The notes below the pieces were generated by a model that was not told the DNA's origin, did not search any database, and saw only the letters and a program-made list of their open reading frames with translations. Below are positions 14,764 through 23,031 of a stretch of DNA of 59,652 nt, piece by piece. Source of the stretch: JAJDFU01 sp964595955 (GTDB lineage: Bacteria > Bacteroidota > Bacteroidia > Chitinophagales > Saprospiraceae); contig CAZQSF010000011.1 in the NCBI GenBank assembly GCA_964595955.1, positions 1 through 59,652 of the forward strand, read 5' to 3'. Each line of letters begins with the position of its first letter. The stretch's first letter is position 1. The position numbers and the translations under genes were made by a program.

Positions 14764-15843
14764 ATGCCCCATAAGCCCCTATGGCTCAAGTGGCTGGCCC
14801 GGGCCGACCGGGCTGTGGAAGAAGCCCGATACAAGCTTTTCGGGCCGCCGGGTGCTCAGCGCAGCCGCCGGCTGCAAATTGCGGCCTTTCGAGGCTTTGC
14901 CAATACCCGTTCTGCCTACCTCCAGGGACGGATCCTGCTGCACAAGCCTCTATTCGATCAGATGGAGTCCGGCTGGCGCAAAAATCTGATCAACAGCTTC
15001 CGGCGTTTCGAAAGCGATGAGATCCCCGAAGCGGTTGTGGAGGTCCGGCTCGGCGACAACGCCTTCGAGCTGATCACCGACCGGGAAGGCTATTTCACGC
15101 TCGATCACCTGCTGCCCGAAGAGCTTGCGCCCAACGGCAAATACTGGAGTCCGGTGAAGATCCAGCTCACCCATGTACCCGGGCGGGATGCCCTTTCGGA
15201 GGGCACCCAACAACTTGGTGAAGTGCTCCTCCCTCACCCTGAGGCCCGGCTGGGCATCGTCTCGGACATCGACGACACCCTCCTGCACACCGGTGTGGCC
15301 TCTCCGCTCAAATGGCGCGTGATCTACTACACGTTTTTAATGAGCATCTCCAAGCGTCGTCCCGTGGGCATCTCCGCCGACTTCTGTCAGTCCATCAGCC
15401 GCAACGCCACCCATCCGCGGCCCGTCTTCTACGTCTCCAACAGCCCCTGGAACATTTACGACCTGCTTCGCGACTTCCTTCGGCACAACGGCTTTCCCAA
15501 AGGCCCCATCCTCTTGCGCGATGCCGGCATTCCCTATCGCGATTACCCGCCGGACTTTCCCACCCATAAGGATTACACCATCGCCCGCATCCTGCAGTCT
15601 TACCCGGACATGCAATTCCTCCTGGTCGGCGACAGCGGAGAAAAAGATGCCGAGATCTACCTCCGCCTGGCGAAAAAGTTTCCCGGGCGCATCCGGGCCA
15701 TTCTCATCCGCGATATCAACCACAATCGCCGAACGGCCCGGGTTCGACGCCTGCTCGAAGAATCCAAACCGGATATTCCGCACGTGTTGTTCAATACCTA
15801 CCGGGAGGCGCAGGACTTCCTGGCAGCCCACGACATACTCTGA
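14764..15843 (+). CDS. App1-family (DUF2183) phosphatase
   Basis: 359 residues from ATG 14764 (MPHKPLWLKWLARADR). The C-terminal half carries the HAD-like catalytic signature of App1/DUF2183: LGIVSDIDDTLLHTGV (DxDxT, about residues 164-179), VFYVSNSPWNIYDLLRDFL, LPFKRD-like GPILLRDAG, and LVGDSGEKDAEIY. Fungal App1 is a phosphatidate phosphatase; in bacteria the substrate is not established. An N-terminal region (RNAYLQGRILLHKPLF-like, here SAYLQGRILLHKPLF) and a beta-rich linker precede it. A further in-frame ATG at 14710 would add 18 unrelated residues. No signal peptide; cytosolic or membrane-associated. Confidence 0.85.
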   Translation: MPHKPLWLKWLARADRAVEEARYKLFGPPGAQRSRRLQIAAFRGFANTRSAYLQGRILLHKPLFDQMESGWRKNLINSFRRFESDEIPEAVVEVRLGDNAFELITDREGYFTLDHLLPEELAPNGKYWSPVKIQLTHVPGRDALSEGTQQLGEVLLPHPEARLGIVSDIDDTLLHTGVASPLKWRVIYYTFLMSISKRRPVGISADFCQSISRNATHPRPVFYVSNSPWNIYDLLRDFLRHNGFPKGPILLRDAGIPYRDYPPDFPTHKDYTIARILQSYPDMQFLLVGDSGEKDAEIYLRLAKKFPGRIRAILIRDINHNRRTARVRRLLEESKPDIPHVLFNTYREAQDFLAAHDIL

Positions 15844-15852
15844 GCCCCTCGC

Positions 15853-16305
15853 TCAGGGTCGCATTTCCCGTTTCCGCATGGGCATCTGATCGATGCGGGC
15901 AAAAAGGAATCTCCAATCCGGTCGCCCGCTTCCCCGGGCTTTGACGGTGCCGTCCTTCCCGATAAGCAGCCAACCGGCTGGGTCGGCGGCCAGGTCGTGG
16001 CGGCTCTCAAGTTCTTCCCGTTCCCTGACCGCCAGGACGCCTTCGGGTCCCAACCCGGTCTCTCTTCCGAGCACGTATTGAACTATTTGCCGATCTTTTA
16101 TCCCTTCGCGGAACGCTTCGGCCTGAAGCGTTCGTTTAACCGTTGAGGCCGGTAGCGAAAAATCCCAGACCAGAACGATCCGGTGCTTCCACTTATGCCC
16201 TGCCAGGGGGTCGCCGGCCTGTTGCCCACGCCCCGCCTTCGACATCAACGTAAACCAAAGCCCCACAATCAGGACGAAAATCGACCGGAACCTAATTCGA
16301 TGCAT
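15853..16305 (-). CDS. DUF4174 domain protein, probably secreted
   Basis: 150 residues. A signal-like hydrophobic start (IFVLIVGLWFTLMSKAGRGQQ) precedes a DUF4174 domain: WKHRIVLVWDFS, a middle with DRQIVQYVLGRE, GWLLIGKDGTVKARG and the very typical ending IDQMPMRKREMR. The domain has a thioredoxin-like appearance (beta strand - helix - IGKDG strand) but no CxxC. Function unknown. The start at 16305 is the first Met before the hydrophobic segment. It converges with the App1-like gene, only nine bases apart, and diverges from the next hypothetical gene. Confidence 0.75.
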   Translation of the reverse strand: MHRIRFRSIFVLIVGLWFTLMSKAGRGQQAGDPLAGHKWKHRIVLVWDFSLPASTVKRTLQAEAFREGIKDRQIVQYVLGRETGLGPEGVLAVREREELESRHDLAADPAGWLLIGKDGTVKARGSGRPDWRFLFARIDQMPMRKREMRP

Positions 16306-16437
16306 CCTATGTTTTTGTGTTGCAATAATTTATATGATGCTTTTGTTGAGCGAATAGGAAGAAAAGCTGGCAATCCCGGCGGCATGGCTTTTGGCGGTCG
16401 TCTTCTGCCGGCCTTTGTTAGTAAACGCGCGTATCCA

Positions 16438-17340
16438 ATGAAAATCATCCTCTTGGCCTGGGGCTTTAGCCTGGCAGGCCTTCATGCGGCCCGGGCCCAA
16501 CCCAAGGTCGACCTGGCAGACTATTTCGAATGGTTCCAGGAAAAAGCTCAAACCGAATCCTTGTACGGACACGGCGCCAGGCTCTACGTCTTTACCCCCC
16601 GGGCGCCCCTGTTTCGGGGTCCTAGCTTACAGGCGCCGGTCCTTCGCCATTTGTCGACCGGCGAGCAGGTGATCAGCCTCCTGGCCGCACACAGCGCTCA
16701 ACTTCCTACGCAAAGCCTGCGCGGCATCGAAGAGCTCTGGTATCCGGTTCGGTACCAGACCGGAAGGGAAACCTGGGTGAAGGGATATCTGTGGGGCGGC
16801 GACCTGGCCAAGGGCTGGCGGGAGGAAGACCTGGACCGGGACGGCAAACAGGAGTTGCTGCTTCTCGGTCTTTCGCCCGAAAGCAATATGGAGCAAAACC
16901 AGGTTTCAGCCGAACTCAAGGTGTTGAGTTACGGCAAGGTGATCGCTGTAGCTCCGGTACCCAACCTGTGCATATTCGAGGCTTGCGGCGTCACCCCCTT
17001 GCTTCGGCGGGTGCCCGTCAGCCATCCGCAGAACATGATCATCATGGAGACCAGCGTGCTGCACATCGGCTGCCAGCAAGGGCTCAACCGGGCGTTCTTC
17101 CACTGGAACGGATGGGATATGGAACGGGTCTATCAGGGGGAGTGGATAGAAGGAAAGATCCTGCACCGGCGCACCTTCGAACACAAGGTCCGCCATGGCG
17201 ATGAGGTTATCCTATACCAGTGTACTTTCAGCCGGGAAGACGACCAACACAATCCCGTATGGGATTGCCGCCAGCTAAAGCCTGCCCAAAAGGAGGAAAA
17301 AGCGAGCCAGACCACTCTGGCTAAAACCCGCGCCCGCTAG
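16438..17340 (+). CDS. Hypothetical secreted protein with SH3-like region
   Basis: 300 residues from ATG 16438, which begins a signal peptide (IILLAWGFSLAGLHAARAQ). The mature part starts with a region like a bacterial SH3 fold: RAPLFRGPSLQAPVLRHLSTGEQ, then WYPVRYQTGRETWVKGYLWGGDLA (parts). It continues with DRDGKQELLLLGLSPES, similar to FG-GAP-like repeats, and IMETSVLHIGCQQGLNRAFF. No catalytic motif is recognised. The C-terminus is Lys/Ala/Arg-rich. Likely periplasmic or surface protein. It converges with the quinone oxidoreductase gene with a six-base gap. Confidence 0.7.
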   Translation: MKIILLAWGFSLAGLHAARAQPKVDLADYFEWFQEKAQTESLYGHGARLYVFTPRAPLFRGPSLQAPVLRHLSTGEQVISLLAAHSAQLPTQSLRGIEELWYPVRYQTGRETWVKGYLWGGDLAKGWREEDLDRDGKQELLLLGLSPESNMEQNQVSAELKVLSYGKVIAVAPVPNLCIFEACGVTPLLRRVPVSHPQNMIIMETSVLHIGCQQGLNRAFFHWNGWDMERVYQGEWIEGKILHRRTFEHKVRHGDEVILYQCTFSREDDQHNPVWDCRQLKPAQKEEKASQTTLAKTRAR

Positions 17341-17346
17341 TCCGGG

Positions 17347-18318
17347 CTACGGGATTTGCAGCACGATCTTACCCTGGTTTCTGTTGGCTTTCATATAGGC
17401 GTGGGCGTCGTCTGCTTCGGTCCAGGGGAAGACCGAATCCACCACCGGCCGGAGTCTTCCGGTGCTGAAGCCGCTCCAGGCCCAGGCCCGAAAAGCCCGG
17501 GTAAGTTCGATCTTGTAGTTCAGGGTCCGGGCACGCAGGGTGGAGCCCATGAGGTGAAGCCGTTTGCGCAGCAATTGGCTGAGGTCCATTCCTTCGGTTT
17601 GCCGTCCGCCCATGAAGGCCAGCAGGACCAGTCGCCCGTCGGTGCGCAGGCAGTCGATATTGGATTGCCAGTAAGGGGCACCGATGAAATCGAGCACGAC
17701 GTCCACGCCTTCCTCCCGGGTAAAGGCCATAACCGCTTGCTGAAAGTCCTCCGTTTTATAGTCGACGGTCAGGGCCGCCCCCAGCTGCCGGCAAAGCTCG
17801 TGCTTCGGGGCTGAGGCCGTCACGATGGGAACGGCGCCCGCCCAGCGGGCCAGCTGTATGGCTGCCGTACCTACCCCGCTGGCACCGGCATGAATGAGTG
17901 CGCGTTCGCCTTCGGATAGGCGGGCCAGCCATTGCAAAGCCTGAAAAGCGGTGAGGAAGGCCTCAGGTATGGCAGCGGCCTCCGGCAGGGTCAGCTCTTC
18001 CGGCACCGGCAGCAGCATATGCTGGTGGATGAGAGCGTATTCGGCGTAGCCGCCGCCGGCCAATAACCCGCACACCCGATCGCCGGTTCGGACGGCGGTA
18101 GCCCCGCTACCCAGTGCTGCGACCTCGCCGGCCACCTCCAGTCCTAACACCTCGGTCACGCCCGGCGGGGGCGGGTATTTCCCTTGGCGCTGCAACAGGT
18201 CGGCCCGGTTGAGAGCGGTGGCGTGCACCTGGATGAGCACCTCCTCCGGCCCGGGCCTGGGCATGTCCATCTCCACCCACTGCAGCTGGCCCCGGGCATC
18301 CGGTCGTATGGCTTTCAT
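17347..18318 (-). CDS. NAD(P)H quinone oxidoreductase, MDR (PIG3-like) family
   Basis: 323-residue zinc-free medium-chain dehydrogenase/reductase. The N-terminal GroES-like domain has HATALNRADLLQRQGKYPPP and GDRVCGLLAGGGYAEYA; the NADPH-binding Rossmann motif is AGASGVGTAAIQLA. The NRADLLQRQG-Y-PPPG block is typical of PIG3/TP53I3-like quinone reductases that reduce quinones one electron at a time. Cytosolic. No metal-binding Cys cluster is present. It follows ribA on the same strand with 168 bases between them. Confidence 0.88.
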   Translation of the reverse strand: MKAIRPDARGQLQWVEMDMPRPGPEEVLIQVHATALNRADLLQRQGKYPPPPGVTEVLGLEVAGEVAALGSGATAVRTGDRVCGLLAGGGYAEYALIHQHMLLPVPEELTLPEAAAIPEAFLTAFQALQWLARLSEGERALIHAGASGVGTAAIQLARWAGAVPIVTASAPKHELCRQLGAALTVDYKTEDFQQAVMAFTREEGVDVVLDFIGAPYWQSNIDCLRTDGRLVLLAFMGGRQTEGMDLSQLLRKRLHLMGSTLRARTLNYKIELTRAFRAWAWSGFSTGRLRPVVDSVFPWTEADDAHAYMKANRNQGKIVLQIP

Positions 18319-18468
18319 AGGCTTTTGAACACAAGGTACGAGTTTGCCGACCCCGGCGAAATAGCCCTACGAGTACCGATATACAGGTTGTAGTGGGCCA
18401 GGCCATGCGGTTTGAAACTCCGGTGCTTACAGAACTAAAAAGTTTCCCCAGATAACCAGCCATCGAAG

Positions 18469-18488
18469 AGCCGGTTGGCCAACCGGCT
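18469..18488. terminator. 20-bp perfect palindrome overlapping the ribA stop
   Basis: AGCCGGTTGG followed by CCAACCGGCT reads the same on both strands. It begins within the ribA stop codon. It would form a ten-base-pair hairpin in the transcript, a probable ribA terminator although no T-run follows. Confidence 0.6.
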
Positions 18489-19086
18489 AGCTATCGAACA
18501 AATGCCCCATGTCCTTTTTCTTGGTGAGGAGGTAGGCTTCGTTCTCGGCGCTGGGGTCGATGATGAGCGGTTCGCGGCCGACGAGTTTGACGCGGGTATT
18601 TTCAAAGGCATCGATCTTGTCGGGATTGTTGGTGAGCAGGCGCACCTCGCAGATTTCGAGGGCTTCCAGCATATCGACTGCAATGTCGTAGGCGCGGGCA
18701 TCCACTTCCAGGCCCAGGTGGATATTGGCATCGATGGTATTGAGGCCTTCGTCCTGGAGATTGTAGGCCTTGAGCTTATTGATGATGCCGATGCCGCGGC
18801 CTTCCTGGCGCAGGTAGAGCACAACGCCGCCCTCCTGAGCCGTGAGCTCCATGGCCTTGTGCAGCTGCTCGCCGCAGTCGCAACGCTTACTGCCGAAGAG
18901 GTCGCCCGTAATACATTCGGAATGAATGCGCACCAGTACGGGCTTCGAAGGATCGCAGTCTTCGTGCACCAGCGCCAGATGCGGCATCCAGTCGTCCGGC
19001 TCGCGGGCGAAGGCATACATCTGAAAATTACCCCAGGGAGTGGGTATAAGCGCCTGGGCTTGTATGGTCAATGCGGTGTGAGTCAT
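18487..19086 (-). CDS. ribA: GTP cyclohydrolase II
   Basis: 199 residues, the stand-alone RibA length. It opens GTP to give formate, pyrophosphate and 2,5-diamino-6-ribosylamino-4(3H)-pyrimidinone 5'-phosphate, the first step of riboflavin synthesis. Zinc ligands are the Cys residues in RIHSECITGDLFGSKRCDCG (58, 69, 71). The catalytic/phosphate region YLRQEGRGIGIINKLKAY follows, then the C-terminal LLTNNPDKIDA. No RibB domain is fused and no FMN riboswitch is visible in the 65-base upstream gap. Confidence 0.95.
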   Translation of the reverse strand: MTHTALTIQAQALIPTPWGNFQMYAFAREPDDWMPHLALVHEDCDPSKPVLVRIHSECITGDLFGSKRCDCGEQLHKAMELTAQEGGVVLYLRQEGRGIGIINKLKAYNLQDEGLNTIDANIHLGLEVDARAYDIAVDMLEALEICEVRLLTNNPDKIDAFENTRVKLVGREPLIIDPSAENEAYLLTKKKDMGHLFDS

Positions 19087-19151
19087 GACTTGCTTGACGA
19101 TGTAAGACAGATACCCGGATAACAGTAAAAGCCCGCTCCGGGTTGCCGCAA

Positions 19152-20405
19152 TCAGCCGGTCAGGGCTTCTTCCTCGGGCAGCAACTTGTGCAGGGCCAGC
19201 TCCAGAGCCTTGGCTGCCAGGCCGGTGGGCTCGGGCCGGTGCCGCTGGAGCTCGTGCAGCGCCTTGAAAATGGTAGTGGACACATCGGCGAAGATGGCCT
19301 CGTCCGTCGTCTCCACATTGGGCTGCATGAGATAGGCAAAAGCGCGGGCCATCCCACAGTTGGCAATAAAATCCGGGATGAGGCTCACCTTGCCGTCCGT
19401 ATAGGCCGCCGTGGGGCCGAAAAATATTTTGTCGTCTACAAAGGGCACATTGGCCCCGCAGGAGATCACTTCCAGGCCGCCGGCGATGAGTCGGTCTACC
19501 TGGTCGCGGGTCACCAGGCGGGAAGCGGCTCCGGGAATGAAGATCTCCGCTCCGGCCGACCAGATGCGTTCGTTCAGTTCGGAGAAGGGGATCAGGTTTT
19601 CGGCCGCGATCTCGTTCCCTTTCTTCTGGACGAAGAGCTGCTTGATTTCCGGCAAGCCCATGCCCTCCGTATCGATGAGGCCGGCATACCGGTCGATGAT
19701 ACCGGTGATGCGGGCGCCCTCCAGGGCCATGAACATGGCCGCCGCCGATGCCACATTGCCCCAGCCCTGAATAATGGCCCGTTTGCCTTCCAGGCCGCGA
19801 TCGTGATACAGGCGGTAGTAGTGCCGAACCGCTTCGGCCACCCCATAACCGGTAATGAGATCGGCCACGGCATATTTCTTATCGCCCTCGGGCACATAGC
19901 GGGGATCTTCCACGATCTTGCCGGTGCCGTAGCGCAGCTGGCCGATAATGCTGATCTTTTCGCCGCGATCCACCTGAAAATGGCCGTTGACGATGCCCTC
20001 CTGCGGATGCCACAGGCCCAGTTCCTCGGTGATGGGAATGACGTCCTTGAGCTCGTCTACGTTCAGGTCGCCGCCCGTGCCGTAATAATTCTTGAGCAGG
20101 GGGTACACGGCCCGGTACCAGCGGCGAAGCACCTGGTCGCGGCGAGGATCCCGGGGGTCGAAGTCGATGCCGGATTTCGCGCCGCCGATGGCGGGGCCGC
20201 TTACGGAAAACTTGATCTCCATGACCTTGGCCAGGGCGATGACCTCATCGCGGGTAAGGCCCTTGCGCATGCGCGTTCCGCCGCCGGCGGCACCGTTGCG
20301 GAGGGAGTTGATGACCACCCAGCCCCGGGCTTCGGTCTCCGAATCGTTCCACTCGAAGATGATCTCGGGCTCCTTGTCTCGGTACGATCGAAAAAGTGCG
20401 TCCAT
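19152..20405 (-). CDS. Glu/Leu/Phe/Val dehydrogenase
   Basis: 417 residues from ATG 20405 (MDALFRSYRDKEPEIIFEW). It catalyses oxidative deamination of an amino acid with NAD(P). Motifs: GAAGGGTRM, GGAKSGIDFDP with the catalytic Lys, GTGGDLNVDE, and the Rossmann segment RAIIQGWGNVASAAA. The N-terminal half differs from classical hexameric GdhA, so it is closer to the broad Glu/Leu family; the substrate cannot be fixed. An open frame extends 20 codons upstream of the ATG across the promoter and is not used. It diverges from the arginase-like gene. Confidence 0.88.
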   Translation of the reverse strand: MDALFRSYRDKEPEIIFEWNDSETEARGWVVINSLRNGAAGGGTRMRKGLTRDEVIALAKVMEIKFSVSGPAIGGAKSGIDFDPRDPRRDQVLRRWYRAVYPLLKNYYGTGGDLNVDELKDVIPITEELGLWHPQEGIVNGHFQVDRGEKISIIGQLRYGTGKIVEDPRYVPEGDKKYAVADLITGYGVAEAVRHYYRLYHDRGLEGKRAIIQGWGNVASAAAMFMALEGARITGIIDRYAGLIDTEGMGLPEIKQLFVQKKGNEIAAENLIPFSELNERIWSAGAEIFIPGAASRLVTRDQVDRLIAGGLEVISCGANVPFVDDKIFFGPTAAYTDGKVSLIPDFIANCGMARAFAYLMQPNVETTDEAIFADVSTTIFKALHELQRHRPEPTGLAAKALELALHKLLPEEEALTG

Positions 20406-20422
20406 GCCTGTTTGTTGTCCTG

Positions 20423-20430
20423 CAAAAGTA
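20423..20430 (-). promoter_or_regulatory. -7 box of the dehydrogenase gene
   Basis: Minus-strand TACTTTTG fits TAnnTTTG and lies about 18 bases upstream of the ATG at 20405. No clear -33 TTG was found at 19-21 bases. Confidence 0.5.
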
Positions 20431-20531
20431 CCATTTTGACGGGGCTTTCCCGTCCGCACCCACAACCCGGCAAAAAGAAAGAAGCCGGCAATTCGCCTTC
20501 TTCCCTTACCGGCCGCTTGATACTTTCGGCT

Positions 20532-20539
20532 TACCTTTG
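20532..20539 (+). promoter_or_regulatory. -7 box of the arginase-family gene
   Basis: TACCTTTG is an exact -7 element 21 bases before the ATG at 20561. The leader would be about 15 bases. A TTG at 20517-20519 is too close (12 bases) to be an ideal -33. Confidence 0.55.
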
Positions 20540-20560
20540 GGCCGACTTACTCCCAACCCT

Positions 20561-21628
20561 ATGCTGGACCACTGGCTTTTTCCGCTTCCGGACTCCCTCA
20601 GCGAGCCGGATTTTCCTCCGCACACCTTCGGCGACAAACTGCAATTGCACAACAAAAAGGGCTTGCCCGATCTTCGCCGCACCCGCGTGGCGCTCGTGGG
20701 CCTGGATGCCAGAACCAGCCGATCCATACGCGAAGCGCTCTACGAGCTGAGCTTTCCCTTCAAGCGATTCCCGGTAGCCGACCTGGGCAATCTGCGCCGC
20801 AAAACGCCGAGTTTTGCCATGGGCTTGTTGCAGGAGTTGCTCTCCAGCCGCATTGTGCCCGTCCTGCTGGCTCCGTCCCCCGATTTCCTGGAGCCTCTGT
20901 TCGACGCCTTCAACGAGCTGCGCAAACACACCAGCCTGTGCCTGATCCAGCAACGCCCGCACCTCAGACCGGGCGAAGGAGTAGGCCGGCTGCTAAAAAA
21001 ACGGCCCTTTCACCTGGGGCTCATCGGCTGCCAGGCGCACTTTATCCTGCCTGCCGACCAGAAGAAGCTGGACCAACTGCAGGTAGACCTGGTTCGCCTG
21101 GGCAAGGCCCGATCGAACCTCGCCGAACTGGAACCCATCATCCGGGATGCCGATCTGGTGGGGTTCGACCTCAGCGCCCTTCGCGGAGGCGATGTACCGG
21201 GCCTGACCGATCCCACCCCCAGCGGATTTACCGTGGAGGAAGGCTGCCAGATCATGCGCTATGCCGGACTGAGCGACAAGCTGGGCGCCGCCGCCATCGT
21301 GGGCTACCAGAAAACCCCTTCCCTGACGGCTCAAGCCATTGCCCAGCTCGTGTGGTACTTCCTGGATGGCGTGCATCAGCGCAAACAGGATTTTCCGGTG
21401 AGCACGCAGGATATGGTCGAATACGTGGTCGAGGTCCGGCAGCTGGATTTCCAGCTCACCTTCTGGAAGAGCAATAAAAGCGGCCGGTGGTGGTTTCAGC
21501 TGCCTCATGCAAAGGAAGTCGCCGAGCAACGCCACAGGCTGGTGCCTTGTTCTTACCGCGACTATCTGCAAGCCAGCGAAGGCGAACTGCCGGACCGGCT
21601 GCACCAGGCCTTAAAGCGCTTTTCCTAG
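20561..21628 (+). CDS. Arginase/formimidoylglutamase-family protein, likely non-catalytic
   Basis: 355 residues from ATG 20561 (MLDHWLFPLPDSLSEPDFPP). The fold is betrayed by RRTRVALVGLD-R-IREALYELSFPF, DLGNLRRK, VGFDLSALRGGDVPG followed by GFTVEEGCQIMRYAGLSDKLGA, as in Bacteroidota formimidoylglutamase-like proteins. The usual binuclear Mn ligands are mostly gone: GGDHS is replaced by LLAPSPDF, DAHxD by LIQQRPHL, and SxDxDxxD by FDLSALRGGD (one Asp kept, the next is Ser). A hydrolase function is therefore doubtful. It is convergent with murF (11-base gap). Confidence 0.75.
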   Translation: MLDHWLFPLPDSLSEPDFPPHTFGDKLQLHNKKGLPDLRRTRVALVGLDARTSRSIREALYELSFPFKRFPVADLGNLRRKTPSFAMGLLQELLSSRIVPVLLAPSPDFLEPLFDAFNELRKHTSLCLIQQRPHLRPGEGVGRLLKKRPFHLGLIGCQAHFILPADQKKLDQLQVDLVRLGKARSNLAELEPIIRDADLVGFDLSALRGGDVPGLTDPTPSGFTVEEGCQIMRYAGLSDKLGAAAIVGYQKTPSLTAQAIAQLVWYFLDGVHQRKQDFPVSTQDMVEYVVEVRQLDFQLTFWKSNKSGRWWFQLPHAKEVAEQRHRLVPCSYRDYLQASEGELPDRLHQALKRFS

Positions 21629-21639
21629 GGCGAAGGCAT

Positions 21640-22965
21640 TCAGGACGTGGCCGGATCGAGCTGCTCGATCAGCTTTTCCAATCCCAGGCCCCGGGAACCC
21701 TTCAAGAAAATATGGTATCCACTGGGCCGGCGCTCCATAAACCAGTCGACCAGCTCATCGACCCGGCGAAGATGAAGCAAGCCGTGCTTTCGGGCAGCTG
21801 CCTCAAATTCCTGCCCGACGAGCACGACTTCATTCAGCGGAAGCCCGGCGGCCCAGGCGGCCATCTGCTCGTGTTCTTGCTCGCTGTAGGGTCCCAGCTC
21901 GTACATGGCCCCCAGGAGAGCCATGCGCGGAGCCGGGCTGTTCTTACAGAAGCCCTCCAGCGCATGGCGCATGCTGGTGGGGTTGGCGTTGTAGGCATCC
22001 AGGAAAAAGCGATTGCCGGCCAGCTCCCGCCATTCCGAGCGATTGTTCTGGGGTACATAGGCCGCCAAAGCCCCGGCGATGCTGCTCTCGGGCACCTTGA
22101 AATACTGGCCTAGCGCTACGGCCGTTGCGATATTGCCCAGGTTGTGCCGGCCCGTTAGCTGAGTGGTCGTTTCAAAGATCTGTCCGGAGGCATCCCAAAA
22201 GCGAATGCGGAGAAAGGGTTCTTCCTCCACCAGGGCTATATCATACGGCTGCCCCTGGCTCGAAGCACGGGTCGGGCTCCCGTAGAACAAGCGCTTAGCT
22301 ACCGGCATGGAAAGATCGTCCAGAAACCTTTCATCCCGGTTGATGAAGGCCACTCCGCCGGTCTCGGCCAGAAACCGGTAGAGTTCGCTCTTGCCCTTTT
22401 TGACGCCCTCAATGCCCCCGAACCCTTCCAGATGGGCTTTGCCGATGTTGGTGATAAGGCCGTGGCTGGGCTCGGCCATGCGGCTTAGGAAATCGATCTC
22501 GCCCTGATGATTGGCCCCCATCTCGATGATTCCGATCTGTATTTCCGGAGGCATGGCCAGCAGGGTTAGCGGCACGCCAATGTGGTTGTTGAGGTTGCCC
22601 TCGGTAGCATGCACTTGGTAACGGCGGACCAACACATCGCGCACCAGTTCTTTGGTCGTGGTTTTTCCATTGCTGCCGGTAATGCCCACTATGGGCACGG
22701 TAAACTGCCGCCGATGATACGGGCCCAGGGCCTGCAGGGCAGCCAGGGCATCTTCGACCCACAGGATTCCGGGCTTGCCTCTGAGCTCCGGGGCGTCGGC
22801 CAGGGCATAGCGAGCACCGGCTTTCAGAGCAGCCTCTGCATAGGCGTTGCCGTCGGAACGACTGCCGCGCAGAGCAATGAACAGGTCGCCGGGGCCTACC
22901 TGCCGCGAATCAATCAGGATGCGCCGGCACTGCCGAACGCGCGGATAAAGGTCTTGAAGGTTCAT
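21640..22965 (-). CDS. murF: UDP-N-acetylmuramoyl-tripeptide--D-alanyl-D-alanine ligase
   Basis: 441 residues from ATG 22965. It adds D-Ala-D-Ala to the peptidoglycan precursor in the cytosol. The Mur ligase ATP-binding loop is GITGSNGKTTTKE (about 94-106). Other blocks are ILIDSRQVGPGDLFIALRG (N-domain), EMGANHQGEIDFLSRMAEP and the third-domain DAYNANPTSM. A TTG two codons upstream is also in frame but follows the gldJ terminator. murF lies downstream of gldJ as in flavobacteria; here its own promoter appears embedded in the terminator between them. Confidence 0.96.
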   Translation of the reverse strand: MNLQDLYPRVRQCRRILIDSRQVGPGDLFIALRGSRSDGNAYAEAALKAGARYALADAPELRGKPGILWVEDALAALQALGPYHRRQFTVPIVGITGSNGKTTTKELVRDVLVRRYQVHATEGNLNNHIGVPLTLLAMPPEIQIGIIEMGANHQGEIDFLSRMAEPSHGLITNIGKAHLEGFGGIEGVKKGKSELYRFLAETGGVAFINRDERFLDDLSMPVAKRLFYGSPTRASSQGQPYDIALVEEEPFLRIRFWDASGQIFETTTQLTGRHNLGNIATAVALGQYFKVPESSIAGALAAYVPQNNRSEWRELAGNRFFLDAYNANPTSMRHALEGFCKNSPAPRMALLGAMYELGPYSEQEHEQMAAWAAGLPLNEVVLVGQEFEAAARKHGLLHLRRVDELVDWFMERRPSGYHIFLKGSRGLGLEKLIEQLDPATS

Positions 22966-22969
22966 ACGC

Positions 22970-23009
22970 AAAAAAGCCTCTATCCCAAAGATAGGACAGA
23001 GGCTTTTTT
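22970..23009 (-). terminator. gldJ terminator carrying the putative murF -7 box in its loop
   Basis: AAAAAAGCCTCT (22970-22981) and AGAGGCTTTTTT (22998-23009) form a perfect 12-base stem with T-runs on both strands. After an A-C mismatch, TCC/GGA extends it. The remaining eight-base loop (22986-22993) reads TATCTTTG on the minus strand, an exact -7 box. A minus-strand TTG lies about 22 bases upstream (CAA near 23015), close to -33 spacing. Transcription from it would start about 14 bases before the murF ATG. Confidence 0.7.
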
Positions 23010-23031
23010 GGTTTGCAAAAGGATCAAAAAA

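Noticed and set aside
18319..19151. FMN riboswitch for ribA
   Set aside because: The upstream gap is 65 bases and lacks the conserved FMN-box pattern.
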